Shown: positions 47,765 to 59,376, counted from the first letter of the stretch. The stretch: DNA of 64,000 bases from Indioceanicola profundi (GCF_003568845.1 NZ_CP030126.1:957001-1021000); one strand, 5' to 3'. Notes: a model not told the origin generated them from the letters alone. Numbers and translations: made by a program.

Positions 47765-49600
47765 ATGCCCGTGCAAGACGCCATCCGCCGCGTGACCGAC
47801 CGGATCATCGAGCGCAGCGCCCACAGCCGCGCGCAATATCTGGAGCAGACCCGCTCCGCCGGCCATAAGGGGCCGCGGCGCGGCACGCTGGCCTGCGGAA
47901 ACCTGGCCCACGGCTTCGCAGCCTGCGGGGCCGTGGACAAGGAGCGGCTGAAGGGCGGCACCGACATCAATGTCGCCATCGTGTCCGCCTACAACGACAT
48001 GCTGTCGGCGCACCAGCCCTTCGAGCGGTTCCCCGCCATCATCAAGGAGGCGGTGCGGAACCTGGGCGGTGTGGCCCAGTTCGCGGGCGGCGTGCCGGCC
48101 ATGTGCGACGGCGTCACCCAGGGCCAGACCGGCATGGAGCTGTCGCTGTTCAGCCGCGACGTGATCGCCATGTCCACGGCCATCGCGCTCAGCCACAACA
48201 TGTTCGATGCCGCCCTTTATCTCGGCGTCTGCGACAAGATCGTGCCGGGCCTGCTGATCGGGGCGCTCAGCTTCGGGCACCTGCCGGCCATCTTCGTGCC
48301 GGCGGGGCCGATGACCTCCGGCCTGTCCAACCCGGAAAAGGCCCGCATCCGCCAGCTCTATGCCGAGGGCAAGGTGGGGCGCGATGCGCTGCTGGAATCC
48401 GAAAGCCAGTCCTACCACGGGCCGGGCACCTGCACCTTCTACGGCACGGCCAACTCCAACCAGATGCTGATGGAGATGATGGGGCTGCACCTGCCGGGCG
48501 CCAGTTTCATCAATCCGAACACGCCGCTCCGCGACGCGCTGACCGTTGCGGCGGCCGAGCGGGCGACGAAGATCACGGCGCTGGGCGACGAATACACCCC
48601 CATCGCGGAGGTGGTCGATGAGAAGGCGGTGGTGAACGGGCTGGTCGGGCTGCTGGCCACCGGCGGGTCCACCAACCACACCATCCATCTGGTGGCGATG
48701 GCCGCCGCCGCTGGGATCCGGATCGACTGGCAGGACTTCAACGACCTGTCCCAGGCGGTGCCGCTGCTCTGCCGCGTCTATCCCAACGGTATCGCGGACG
48801 TGAACCATTTCCACGCCGCCGGCGGCATCCAGTTCCTGATCTCCACCCTGCTGGATGCCGGGCTGCTGCACAAGAACGTAAAGACCGTGGCCGGTCCCGG
48901 CGGCATGGAAGCCTACCGGATGGAGGCCTTCCTGGAGGAGGGCGGCACCGGCCGGGTCACCTGGCGTCCCGCCCCGCGGGTCAGCGCCGATCCCGAGGTG
49001 GTGCGTCCCGCCGACAACCCATTCCAGCCCACGGGCGGCCTGCGCCTGCTGACCGGCAATCTGGGGCGCGCGGTCATCAAGACCTCCGCCGTGAAGCCGC
49101 AGCACCGGATCGTCGAGGCCCCGGCCAAGGTGTTCGACAGCCAGGACGCCATGCTGGCCGCCTTCAAGACGGGCGAGCTGAACCGGGATGTGGTGGTGGT
49201 CGTGCGCTTCCAGGGGCCGAAATCCAACGGCATGCCGGAGCTGCACAAGCTGACCCCACAGCTCGGCGTGCTTCAGGACAAGGGCTTCAAGGTGGCGCTG
49301 GTCACCGACGGGCGCATGTCCGGCGCCTCCGGCAAGGTCCCGGCCGCCATCCATGTGACGCCGGAATGCCTTGGCGGCGGGCCGCTGGGCAGGGTGCGCG
49401 ACGGCGATATCATCCGCCTGGATGCCGAGGCCGGCACGCTGGAGGCGCTGGTCGATCCGGCCGAGTTCGCCGCCCGTGAGATAACGGTGCCCGACCTCAC
49501 CCCCAATGGCTGGGGCATGGGCCGCAACCTGTTCGGTGCCTTCCGCGCCGCCGTGACCGGGGCGGAGCAGGGCGCCAGCTCCTTCGAAGGGATCGCCTGA
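47765..49600 (+). CDS. edd: Phosphogluconate dehydratase
   Basis: 611 residues. Dehydrates 6-phosphogluconate to KDPG, the HexR ligand. IlvD/Edd family with an Fe-S cluster; cysteine-bearing blocks are [26 protein letters not shown] and [16 protein letters not shown]. The start is the ATG at 47765, after GAGGAGGAAAAG. It abuts eda with a 1-base gap. Confidence 0.96.
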   Translation: MPVQDAIRRVTDRIIERSAHSRAQYLEQTRSAGHKGPRRGTLACGNLAHGFAACGAVDKERLKGGTDINVAIVSAYNDMLSAHQPFERFPAIIKEAVRNLGGVAQFAGGVPAMCDGVTQGQTGMELSLFSRDVIAMSTAIALSHNMFDAALYLGVCDKIVPGLLIGALSFGHLPAIFVPAGPMTSGLSNPEKARIRQLYAEGKVGRDALLESESQSYHGPGTCTFYGTANSNQMLMEMMGLHLPGASFINPNTPLRDALTVAAAERATKITALGDEYTPIAEVVDEKAVVNGLVGLLATGGSTNHTIHLVAMAAAAGIRIDWQDFNDLSQAVPLLCRVYPNGIADVNHFHAAGGIQFLISTLLDAGLLHKNVKTVAGPGGMEAYRMEAFLEEGGTGRVTWRPAPRVSADPEVVRPADNPFQPTGGLRLLTGNLGRAVIKTSAVKPQHRIVEAPAKVFDSQDAMLAAFKTGELNRDVVVVVRFQGPKSNGMPELHKLTPQLGVLQDKGFKVALVTDGRMSGASGKVPAAIHVTPECLGGGPLGRVRDGDIIRLDAEAGTLEALVDPAEFAAREITVPDLTPNGWGMGRNLFGAFRAAVTGAEQGASSFEGIA

Positions 49601-49601
49601 G

Positions 49602-50270
49602 ATGGCCCTCACCATGACCCGCCCCGCCGACGACCTCTATCGCGGCCCCACGCTCGAGGAGATTCTGGGGCTCGCCCCCGTCATCCCCGTGATCGTCATC
49701 GAGAAGCTCGAGGACGCCGTTCCGCTGGCGGAGGCGCTGGTCGAGGGCGGGCTTCCGGTGCTGGAGGTGACGCTGCGCTCCGACGCCGCCATCGAGGCGA
49801 TCGAGGCCATCGCGCAGAGCGTGCCGGGGGCCGTTGTCGGAGCCGGCACGGTGGTGGAGCCGTCCCAGGTGTTCCGCGTCCGCGACGCCGGCGCCCGCTT
49901 CATCGTCAGCCCCGGCGCCTACCCGGCCCTGACCGAAGCGGTGTTGGCCTCCGGCATTCCGTTCCTGCCGGGGGCGGCGACCCCGTCGGAGGTGATGGAT
50001 CTGCTGGCCCGCGGCTTCCGTTACCAGAAGCTCTTCCCGGCGGAGGTCGTGGGCGGCATGGGCATGCTGAAGGCCCTGGCCGCCCCGATTGCGGCGGTGA
50101 AGTTCTGCCCGACCGGCGGCGTCACGCCGGAATCGGCGCCGGACTATCTGGCCCTGCCGAACGTGGTCTGCGTCGGCGGCTCCTGGATTGCCCCGCCAAA
50201 GCTGGTGGCGGCGAAGGACTGGGCGGCGATCACCGGATTGGCCCGGCAGGCGGCGTCGCTGCGGCGCTAG
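49602..50270 (+). CDS. eda: KDPG aldolase
   Basis: 222 residues. Splits KDPG into pyruvate and glyceraldehyde 3-phosphate. [21 protein letters not shown] carries the Glu region, [10 protein letters not shown] and [14 protein letters not shown] follow, and the Schiff-base Lys is in [13 protein letters not shown] glucokinase gene, often next in such operons, is not present; instead a convergent small gene overlaps its 3' end by 41 bases. Confidence 0.96.
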   Translation: MALTMTRPADDLYRGPTLEEILGLAPVIPVIVIEKLEDAVPLAEALVEGGLPVLEVTLRSDAAIEAIEAIAQSVPGAVVGAGTVVEPSQVFRVRDAGARFIVSPGAYPALTEAVLASGIPFLPGAATPSEVMDLLARGFRYQKLFPAEVVGGMGMLKALAAPIAAVKFCPTGGVTPESAPDYLALPNVVCVGGSWIAPPKLVAAKDWAAITGLARQAASLRR

Positions 50271-50487
50271 CGCCACGGCGCGCTTGCTCCACCAGCTCGG
50301 ATATCAGCTTCAGGTTCGCTGCGAAGCCCAGCAGCATTAGGCCGCAGACCAAGGCTGCGCCGAAAAGGGTCAGGGCGGCGATCCAGGGGCCGTCCGCAAG
50401 CGCCAGCCACAGCCCCATGACCGGCGCGGCCGCAAGGCACAGCCAGCCGGCCGCGACCAGCACCGGGATCAGCAAGCGCAAGGGCAT
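50230..50487 (-). CDS. Small two-helix membrane protein
   Basis: 85 residues. Two hydrophobic segments (LLIPVLVAAGWLCLAAAPVM and ALTLFGAALVCGLMLLGFAA) and a basic C-terminal tail. No family recognised. The start at 50487 lies 92 bases upstream of and divergent from panE. It overlaps the end of eda in the opposite direction, which is tolerated but makes the 3' end less certain. Confidence 0.55.
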   Translation of the reverse strand: MPLRLLIPVLVAAGWLCLAAAPVMGLWLALADGPWIAALTLFGAALVCGLMLLGFAANLKLISELVEQARRGASAAATPPAGPIR

Positions 50488-50579
50488 GGGCTTCGGCCTT
50501 CCATCCTGTGGGAAAGGGGCTTTGGCCCTGGTCCGCCGCCCGCTATGGTTCACCCCGACAACAAATCAGGGAGGCGGTG

Positions 50580-51515
50580 ATGCGCATTCTGTTCCTGGGC
50601 GCCGGTGCGGTCGGCGGGTATTTCGGCGGGCGGCTGATGGAGCAGGGGGCGGATGTCACCTTCCTGGTGCGCCCCCGCCGTCAGGCCGAACTGCTGGAGA
50701 ACGGGCTGGTGGTGGAAAGCCCGCAGGGCAATATCCGCCTGCCGGCCCAGACCATCAAGGCGGCCAAGCCGGGCTTCGATCTGGTGGTGCTGGCCTGCAA
50801 GGCCTTCGACCTGGACAATGCCATCGAGTCCATCCGCCCGGCCATGACCGGCAACACGGTGGTGATGCCGCTGCTGAACGGGCTGAACCATATCGACCGG
50901 CTGGACGCCGCCTTCGGGGCGGAACGGGTGATGGGCGGGCTGACCCACATGCCCATCACCATGGAACCGGGCGGCACCATCCGGCACCTGAACCCCATCC
51001 ACAAGCTGGTCTTCGGCGCCCGCCAGCCCGGCCAGCAGCCGGTGGTCGATGCCCTGGCCAAGGCGTTCGACGGGGCCAAGGTGGATTGGCGCACCAGCGA
51101 GAACATCATGCTGGATCTCTGGGAGAAGTTCTTCTTCCTGGCGACCCTGGCCGGCGGCACCTGCACCATGCGCGCCTCCGTCGGCAGCATCGCCAGCCAG
51201 CCGGGCGGCGAGGCGTTCATGACCGGGCTGTTCGAGGAGTGCCGCGCCGCGGCCACGGCCGAAGGCTATCCGCCCCGCGACGAGATCGTGGCCGAGTACC
51301 AGGCGCAGATCGTCGACAAGTCCAGTAACGTCACCGCCTCCATGTACCGCGACATCTCCCGCGGGAACCGGACGGAGGCGGAGCATATCCTGGGCGATAT
51401 CGTCCGCCGGGGGACCTCGCGCGGCGTCGCCATGCCGCTGATGTCGCTGGCCCTGCTGCATCTGCGCGCCTATGAGGCGGAGCGGGAGAAGAAGGCCGCG
51501 CAGGCGGCTGGCTGA
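50580..51515 (+). CDS. panE: 2-dehydropantoate 2-reductase
   Basis: 311 residues. Makes pantoate for coenzyme A. The NADP motif is ILFLGAGAVGGYFGGRL, the catalytic Lys is in LACKAFDLDNA, NGLNHIDRL follows, and the C-terminal domain has ENIMLDLWEKFFFLA and VTASMYRDISRG. GAGGCGG precedes the ATG at 50580. Related ketopantoate reductase-like proteins act on other substrates, so panE is a family-level call. Confidence 0.88.
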   Translation: MRILFLGAGAVGGYFGGRLMEQGADVTFLVRPRRQAELLENGLVVESPQGNIRLPAQTIKAAKPGFDLVVLACKAFDLDNAIESIRPAMTGNTVVMPLLNGLNHIDRLDAAFGAERVMGGLTHMPITMEPGGTIRHLNPIHKLVFGARQPGQQPVVDALAKAFDGAKVDWRTSENIMLDLWEKFFFLATLAGGTCTMRASVGSIASQPGGEAFMTGLFEECRAAATAEGYPPRDEIVAEYQAQIVDKSSNVTASMYRDISRGNRTEAEHILGDIVRRGTSRGVAMPLMSLALLHLRAYEAEREKKAAQAAG

Positions 51516-51640
51516 CCGGCTCCGCCCGCAGCGGGTTCTGCGGGACTGCAACACCTGGACGCGCCGCCGGTTGGGAGGGGAAACCGGCGGCCGGAATAGC
51601 ACGGCCGCCTTTTGCCCGACCGTGCAGGACCCCCTCCGCC

Positions 51641-52051
51641 ATGCCGAAACGCGCCCCTTCCGTCTTCATGTGGGCCCAGGCCGTCGACCTGCTGGACCGG
51701 GTCGAGAAGATGCAGCGCCAGATGTTCCGCCCGAGCACAAGCACCGGTTCCGGCCGCCCGGCCTGGGAGCCTCCGGTGGATCTTTTCGAGACGGCGGACG
51801 AATACCGCATCCTGGTGGCGCTGCCCGGCGTATCGGCGGACCAGCTCGACGTGTTGCTTGAAGACCGCACCCTGATCGTGACAGGGGAGCGGTCATTCCC
51901 GCTGGAAGATGCGGGAAGCACCCTGATCCATCGTCTTGAACTCCCCTATGGACGGTTCGAGCGGCGCATCGAGCTGCCGCCCGGCCCGCTGACCATCGGT
52001 GCGCGCGAGCTGACCGATGGATGCCTGATGCTGGTCCTGCACAAGGGCTGA
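51641..52051 (+). CDS. Small heat-shock protein, Hsp20 family
   Basis: 136 residues. The alpha-crystallin domain spans about 45-136 (PPVDLFETADEYRILVALPG, LIVTGERSFPLEDAG, ELPYGRFERRIELP); the C-terminal IXI motif is missing because the protein stops shortly after LMLVLHKG. A holdase chaperone. It starts 33 bases before lon, so the two may form a heat-shock operon under RpoH, whose gene is also in the window. Confidence 0.88.
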   Translation: MPKRAPSVFMWAQAVDLLDRVEKMQRQMFRPSTSTGSGRPAWEPPVDLFETADEYRILVALPGVSADQLDVLLEDRTLIVTGERSFPLEDAGSTLIHRLELPYGRFERRIELPPGPLTIGARELTDGCLMLVLHKG

Positions 52052-52083
52052 ATTCTGAAATGAATGAGGAAACGAGGCGCGCC

Positions 52084-54540
<2,457 letters not shown>

Positions 54541-54560
54541 GGGCGAGGGGGAGACAGAAT

Positions 54561-54585
54561 ACCGGCCGGGCAATGCCCGGCCGGT
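54561..54585 (+). terminator. Hairpin after lon
   Basis: ACCGGCCGGGCA (54561-54572) pairs with TGCCCGGCCGGT (54574-54585), a near-perfect 25-base palindrome. The T-run is poor, so termination may be Rho-assisted. Confidence 0.5.
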
Positions 54586-54630
54586 CTGCCTCGATGCCAT
54601 GGCGTTCGGCCGCGGACGATACGGCCGATG

Positions 54631-55044
54631 TCACATGTTCTGATACGATCCGATACGGGCCACCTGACGGCGGCGGATCAGATAGACTACGGTAATGCCA
54701 AGGGCGGCACCCACCACGTCCGCCAATCCATCGGCGATTCCGCCATTGCGTTCCGGCACCAGGCTCTGCGCCAGCTCCGTAGCGCCTGCCAGAAGCGCGA
54801 GCACCGCCATCGCAAGAATGGCGCCTAACCGGCCGGGCCAAGCGATGGCGGCCATGGCGCCCAGCAGGCCGAACGCGCCGGTATGGGCCAGCTTGTCCAG
54901 ACCCATATCCTCGCTGGGGCCCATACCTGGGGTAACCAAGGCCCAGCACAGGGCCACGGACAGGCCGAACAGGCCCAGGGCTGCAAGTCGACGCAACTCC
55001 GGCGGCGGAAAGGCGATCAGGTTGAGCAGCAAGCTTGTCCTCAT
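54631..55044 (-). CDS. VanZ-like membrane protein
   Basis: 137 residues, four predicted membrane helices. DKLAHTGAFGLLGAM and GATELAQSLVPERNGGIADGLAD (here split; ELAQSLVPERNGGIADGLAD) are VanZ-family hallmarks. VanZ is linked to teicoplanin resistance in Gram-positives; most proteobacterial members have no known role. Confidence 0.82.
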   Translation of the reverse strand: MRTSLLLNLIAFPPPELRRLAALGLFGLSVALCWALVTPGMGPSEDMGLDKLAHTGAFGLLGAMAAIAWPGRLGAILAMAVLALLAGATELAQSLVPERNGGIADGLADVVGAALGITVVYLIRRRQVARIGSYQNM

Positions 55045-55129
55045 GGCGCTGGGGAACCCATAGGTCCGGTAGCGCCCATCATGGGGGGAACTGAGGCAAG
55101 GCTATGGCAGGGGAGCGGCGCGCACAAGG

Positions 55130-55366
55130 TCAGAAGAACCCCTGGAGGAAGCCCGTCAGGAAGTCCCACACCGCAATGATCATGTCGGGGACGAAAGAGC
55201 CTATCTCATACGACGCCTCATAGGCGTCAGTGGACCCGTCGGGTGCATTGCCGACGAGTCCGTCCCAGAATCCTTCGAAGATATCGCCCAGCACGGGCAT
55301 GACCCCGCGAGAGGCTTCGCCAGCCTGCTCGCCAAGGTCCCGGGCCCGGTTATCCGCTTCTTCCAT
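55130..55366 (-). CDS. Small protein of unknown function
   Basis: 78 residues, acidic N-terminus (MEEADNRARDLGEQAGEA) and a hydrophobic aromatic C-terminus ending DFLTGFLQGFF. GGAGGTGG lies 5-12 bases before the ATG at 55366, strong support for translation. No family recognised, no signal peptide. It lies 63 bases downstream of the next small gene on the same strand, so they are probably co-transcribed. Confidence 0.6.
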   Translation of the reverse strand: MEEADNRARDLGEQAGEASRGVMPVLGDIFEGFWDGLVGNAPDGSTDAYEASYEIGSFVPDMIIAVWDFLTGFLQGFF

Positions 55367-55429
55367 CGCACCACCTCCGGAATGGTGAACGGATCGGATG
55401 TCGGTTTGTGCCCGGGCCGGGCGGGGTGA

Positions 55430-55762
55430 TTATTCCGCGGCGGCCGTGTACTCGTTCTTGTGCGCCATGCTGTGCCACGCGCAGGAGTGCCGCTGAATCC
55501 AGCTCTCAACCTCCTGTGCGGTGGCATCGACGAACTGGTCGTCCTTGCCGGTCATGAATGCCAGAAGCTGGGAACTCTGTACCCAACGGCCGAAACGCCA
55601 GCGCTGGGGCTGAATGCCGCTCTCCGTCCACACATACCGGAACGGCCAGGCGATCCGGCCATCTGTATCAAGCGCAAAGAAGTAGGACACGGCATTCCCC
55701 TCAACCTTGGCCGAGGACGCAGTAGGCCGGGTGAGTAAGAGATGCGAGGCGGTAGCATGCAT
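55430..55762 (-). CDS. Small protein of unknown function
   Basis: 110 residues, rich in Trp (about six) and His, with WPFRYVWTESGIQPQRWRF and ESWIQRHSCAWHSMAHKNEY. GGAGG lies 8 bases before the ATG at 55762. No family recognised, no signal peptide or membrane segment. It precedes the 78-residue gene in the same direction. Confidence 0.6.
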   Translation of the reverse strand: MHATASHLLLTRPTASSAKVEGNAVSYFFALDTDGRIAWPFRYVWTESGIQPQRWRFGRWVQSSQLLAFMTGKDDQFVDATAQEVESWIQRHSCAWHSMAHKNEYTAAAE

Positions 55763-56197
55763 GGCGGTTCCTCCAGGTATCAGCTTTATCCATAGGTTCC
55801 GGCTGCCCGGAACGCGTCCACTTATCCCTTATGTGCGCACCCGCACGGCGAAGGGCAGCGCCCGTTAGGGTGGTCAACCTTGAGGAGGAGCTTTTGCCAC
55901 CTTCTGCGCGTCGAACTACCCCCTATAACCGCAAAAATGGGGTGGGTGCCCGCACATCTTCCCCGGTCGAACCGCCGCATGCCTGCGACGTTCTTATCCC
56001 GCCGGTTCTGTGCTCTAATGGATTTCAAGCGGGCAGAAGACCCGAATCCGGGCCGACCGACCGTAATCCGACAGCCGCTCCCTTGTTGACCTGCGCGTCA
56101 AGGCCATTTGTCCTGGCACGGTCGGCAGGAAGTGATCCGGCGGACCGGCCGGACACTGCCGGAATCAGACCACCACCCTCTTCGGAGTTGCGCGTCC
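55763..56197. other. Intergenic region upstream of the desaturase
   Basis: 435 bases shared by the divergent small genes and the desaturase. Only one element stands out: TTGAC-CTGCGC-GTCAA at 56086-56101, a 16-base palindrome 97 bases before the desaturase start. No RNA gene seen. Confidence 0.4.
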
Positions 56198-57430
56198 GTG
56201 AGCGTCCAAGAAAAGCCAACCAGCGGTCCCGACGAGTCCCGCTACCTGCCCGACGACATCGTCTATCCCTCCACCATTCCCTTTATCCTGGTCCATCTCG
56301 CCTGCTTCCTGGCGATCTGGACCGGCGTGACCTGGGAGGCGGTGGCGCTGGGCGTGTTCCTCTATTGGGCACGGCTGTTCGGGATCGGGGCCGGCTACCA
56401 CCGCTATTTCAGCCACCGCGCCTTCAAGACCAGCCGGGTCTTCCAATTCCTCCTGGCATGTCTGGCGCAGAGCACGACGCAGAAGAGCGTGCTGTGGTGG
56501 GGGGCGAAGCACCGGCATCATCACCGCTACTCCGATACCGAGCACGACGTGCACAGCCCGAAGCAGGTCGGCTTCTGGAAGGCCCATATGGGCTGGATCT
56601 TCATGCCCAAGCATGCGGATACGGACCTGAGCCAGATCGCCGACATGGCGAAGTATCCGGAGCTGCGCTTCCTGCACAAGTATGAGCAGCTGCCCAGCGT
56701 GGTTCTGGCCGTGGCCTGCTTCCTGATCGCCGGCTGGCCGGGGCTGATCGTGGGCTTCTTCTGGTCCACGGTGGCCGTGTACCACGCCACCTTCTGCATC
56801 AACAGCTTGGCCCATGTGCACGGTAAGCGTCGCTACATCACCGGCGACGACAGTCGCAATAACTGGTTCCTGGCGATCATGACCATGGGCGAGGGATGGC
56901 ACAACAACCACCACGCCTACCAGTCCGCCGCTCGCCAGGGCTTCCGCTGGTATGAGTGGGACCCGACCTACTATATCCTGAAGGCCCTGTCCTGGGTCGG
57001 CATCGTCTGGGACATGCATGAGCCGCCGAAGGCCGTGGTGCGCAATGAGCAACGCCTCGGCACCAAGGTGATCGAGAAGGCGGCCGCCCAGCTCGCTGCC
57101 AGCTTCGACACGGACAAGATCGCCGCCCGCCTGCGCGAGGCCATGGCCGAGACCTCCGCCTCCGCCGGCCATGCCCGGGTCGAGCTGGAGGAGAAGCTGG
57201 CCGCCGCCCGCAAGATGGCGGAGGAGAAGCTGGCCGGCCTGCACATGCCGAGCCTGCCGCACCTGCCCAGCGTGGAGGAGCTGCGCGGCCGCGCCGCCAA
57301 GATGTTCGCCCGCAGCCCCAGCACGGACGACATCGTTGCCCGTGCCCGCGAGATGCTGTTCGAGAGCGTCTTCCAGCAGCTCGAGCCGCAACGGGTATCG
57401 GTGAAGGCCCAGAACCGCCCGCAACGCTGA
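56198..57430 (+). CDS. Acyl-CoA desaturase (delta-9-type fatty acid desaturase)
   Basis: 410 residues from the GTG at 56198; GGAG lies 11 bases upstream. Four membrane helices and the three di-iron histidine boxes HRYFSH, HRHHH and HNNHH. The desaturase core ends near residue 290 (PTYYILKALSWVGIVWDM). The last ~115 residues form an alanine- and lysine-rich helical tail that is not part of the catalytic core (VIEKAAAQLAASFDTDKIAA, ELEEKLAAARKMAEEKLAG). It may be a membrane-surface or interaction segment. A good terminator follows. Confidence 0.9.
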   Translation: MSVQEKPTSGPDESRYLPDDIVYPSTIPFILVHLACFLAIWTGVTWEAVALGVFLYWARLFGIGAGYHRYFSHRAFKTSRVFQFLLACLAQSTTQKSVLWWGAKHRHHHRYSDTEHDVHSPKQVGFWKAHMGWIFMPKHADTDLSQIADMAKYPELRFLHKYEQLPSVVLAVACFLIAGWPGLIVGFFWSTVAVYHATFCINSLAHVHGKRRYITGDDSRNNWFLAIMTMGEGWHNNHHAYQSAARQGFRWYEWDPTYYILKALSWVGIVWDMHEPPKAVVRNEQRLGTKVIEKAAAQLAASFDTDKIAARLREAMAETSASAGHARVELEEKLAAARKMAEEKLAGLHMPSLPHLPSVEELRGRAAKMFARSPSTDDIVARAREMLFESVFQQLEPQRVSVKAQNRPQR

Positions 57431-57452
57431 AGCTGGGCTGGATGGATGTGAG

Positions 57453-57487
57453 AAGGGCGGAGCCGCGAGGCTCCGCCCTTTTCGTTT
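57453..57487 (+). terminator. Rho-independent terminator after the desaturase
   Basis: Twelve-bp stem AAGGGCGGAGCC (57453-57464) and GGCTCCGCCCTT (57469-57480), loop GCGA, then TTCGTTT. Confidence 0.8.
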
Positions 57488-57490
57488 GCG

Positions 57491-57653
57491 CGTAGGTCGG
57501 ATCGAGCCCATGGCGATGATCCGACACGGTGTCAGGACGTTGCGACGGCGCGTCAGCCCCCGCTGCGCTCGCACCGACCTACGGGGCTGGCGCTCTGGCA
57601 CCGGCATGAATGGATAATCCGTGTCGGATCGGCGCTGCGCTCGATCCGACCTG
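57491..57653. repeat. REP-like palindromic repeat cluster
   Basis: Nested inverted arms: CGTAGGTCGG (57491-57500) pairs with CCGACCTACG (57574-57583), and GATCCGACACGG (57518-57529) pairs with CCGTGTCGGATC (57619-57630). The word GCTGCGCTCG occurs twice. A related GACCGACCTACG is at 63974-63985, so this belongs to a dispersed family. Confidence 0.6.
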
Positions 57654-57668
57654 CGGCCCTGAAACGCG

Positions 57669-57697
57669 AAAGCCCCGCCGGTGAGGGCGGGGCTTTT
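57669..57697 (-). terminator. tRNA-Glu terminator
   Basis: Eleven-bp stem AAAGCCCCGCC (57669-57679) and GGCGGGGCTTT (57686-57696). On the minus strand it follows the tRNA and is trailed by TTTCGCGTTTC; it could act on both strands. Confidence 0.6.
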
Positions 57698-57710
57698 GAC
57701 GCGAAGCGGA

Positions 57711-57786
57711 TGGCGTCCCCTAGGGGATTCGAACCCCTGTTACCGCCGTGAGAGGGCGGTGTCCTAGGCCTCTAGACGAAGGGGAC
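57711..57786 (-). tRNA. tRNA-Glu(CTC)
   Basis: The minus strand reads GTCCCCTTCGTCTAGAGG, an anticodon arm with CTC (CCGCCCTCTCACGGCGG), the T-arm core GGTTCGAATCC and acceptor AGGGGAC-G-CCA. Acceptor stem GTCCCCT pairs fully with AGGGGAC, and CCA is encoded. The TTCGTCTAG D-arm is typical of glutamate tRNAs. Confidence 0.95.
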
Positions 57787-57923
57787 GAGGCCGTCTGTGT
57801 GGGGCGGGTATTTAGAGGGTCGGGCAGGGTCGGTCAACAGCTTTTTTGCATCCGCGTGAAAATCCTGCCCACCCGCTCCGGGCCGCCGGTCCGCATCGGC
57901 GCGGACGCGGCGGAAATGCTGGT

Positions 57924-58952
57924 TCAGTGGGCGAGCTCGCGGGCCGCTGAGAGCAGGGCCTGTACATCCTCCACCTTCGTGCACCACGCCGTGACAAGGC
58001 GGATCACGTTGCCTTCCCAGCGATAAAAGCCGAATTCCTTAGCTTCCAGCCCGGCGATGACCTCCTCCGGCAGGGCGATGAACACCTCGTTCGCCTCGAC
58101 AGGCGACTGGAGCTCAACGCCGGGAATGGTGCCCAGCCCTTCTGCGAGCTGGCGGGCCATGGCGTTGGCATGGGTGGCGAGGCGCAGCCACAGCCCGTCC
58201 GTCACATAGGCGTCGAGCTGGGCGGAAAGGAACCGCATCTTGCTGAACAGATGCGCCGCGCGTTTGCGGCGGTAGCCGAACTCGGCCGCCAGCTCCTTGT
58301 CGAAGAACACCACCGCCTCGGCCGCCATCGCACCATTTTTGGTAGCCCCGAAGCTCAGTACGTCTACACCGGCCCGCCATGTCACGTCGGCCGGGTGGCA
58401 GCCCAGCGAGGCCACGGCGTTGGCGAAGCGGGCGCCGTCCATATGGACCCGCATGCCATGACGCTTCGCCGCCTCGGCCAGGGCCCCGACCTCGGCCGGG
58501 CTGTAGACCGTTCCGGCTTCTGTCGCCTGGGTCAGGGACAGGGCCTTGGGTTGGACCGCATGGACGAAGCCGATATGCGCGTTGGCAAGGGCGTCGGACA
58601 GGGTACCGGCGGAAATCTTGCCGTTCTCGCCCTGCAGGGTGACCAGCTTGGCCCCGGCGGTATACATCTCCGGCGCGCCGCACTCATCCGTGTTGATGTG
58701 GCTGTCGGCATGGCAATAGACGGCGCCCCAGGGCGGCGTCAGCGCAGCCAGGGCCAGACTGTTGGCGGCTGTGCCGGTCGCCACGGGAAAGACGGCGCAG
58801 TCGGTGCCGAACAGGTCGGAAATCTTCGCCTGCACCCGCGCTGTGATCGGATCGTCGCCATAGGACGACATCGGCCCGGCCCCGTTGGCCTCGATCAGGG
58901 CCGCCACGATCTCCGGTGCCGCGCCGGTCACGTTGTCGGATTTGAAATTCAT
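57924..58952 (-). CDS. ltaE: Low-specificity L-threonine aldolase
   Basis: 342 residues, PLP fold type I. Cleaves L-threonine and allo-threonine to glycine and acetaldehyde. SYGDDPITARVQAKISDLFG, DECGAPEMYTAGAKLV, MRVHMDGARFANAVASLG and the PLP Lys in LSFGATKNGAM identify it. The ATG at 58952 (MNFKSDNVTG) is the family start; the frame upstream has no support. Confidence 0.93.
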   Translation of the reverse strand: MNFKSDNVTGAAPEIVAALIEANGAGPMSSYGDDPITARVQAKISDLFGTDCAVFPVATGTAANSLALAALTPPWGAVYCHADSHINTDECGAPEMYTAGAKLVTLQGENGKISAGTLSDALANAHIGFVHAVQPKALSLTQATEAGTVYSPAEVGALAEAAKRHGMRVHMDGARFANAVASLGCHPADVTWRAGVDVLSFGATKNGAMAAEAVVFFDKELAAEFGYRRKRAAHLFSKMRFLSAQLDAYVTDGLWLRLATHANAMARQLAEGLGTIPGVELQSPVEANEVFIALPEEVIAGLEAKEFGFYRWEGNVIRLVTAWCTKVEDVQALLSAARELAH

Positions 58953-59022
58953 TGATCCGTCCTTCGGGCGGCCATGGAACCGCCAAAGATTGCCAGGATG
59001 TTGGAAAGCAGAGTGATGGAGG

Positions 59023-59376
59023 TCACGGCTGACCCGGGACCGGCTGGGCGACACTGTCTGCCGTGGGAACGGTTACAGGCACTTCCACTGTGCCGGCGCG
59101 CGGGTCCAGGACGTGGATTTGTTCGCTGCCGTCCGGATGGGTTACGTGGTAGACCACGCGCGTGCCCAGGACCAGCATCTGCCCGATTCGGCTTCCAGCC
59201 GGCAGGGTGGAACTGATCTGCGGCGAGCTGGCCTGCGTCGGTTCCGGAGTTTTCCGGACGAAAGCACGGGGATGGGTCGGGTCGGTGGCGCGTTTGAAGA
59301 CCTCATACCCGATGAAGGCGAAGCCTGCGACTATGAGGAGGCCCATGAGCGCCAGGAGAGTTTTGATTGCCCGCAC
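59023..59376 (-). CDS. Membrane-anchored hypothetical protein
   Basis: 117 residues from a GTG at 59376 (or 107 from the ATG at 59346). One N-terminal membrane segment (LLALMGLLIVAGFAFIGYEV), a proline-rich spacer, then a small beta-rich domain (QMLVLGTRVVYHVTHPDGSE ... HVLDPRAGTV). Probably extracytoplasmic. The family resembles small DUF proteins found upstream of rluD in alphaproteobacteria, but I do not recognise it firmly. Its start overlaps the divergent rluD start. Confidence 0.6.
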   Translation of the reverse strand: MRAIKTLLALMGLLIVAGFAFIGYEVFKRATDPTHPRAFVRKTPEPTQASSPQISSTLPAGSRIGQMLVLGTRVVYHVTHPDGSEQIHVLDPRAGTVEVPVTVPTADSVAQPVPGQP

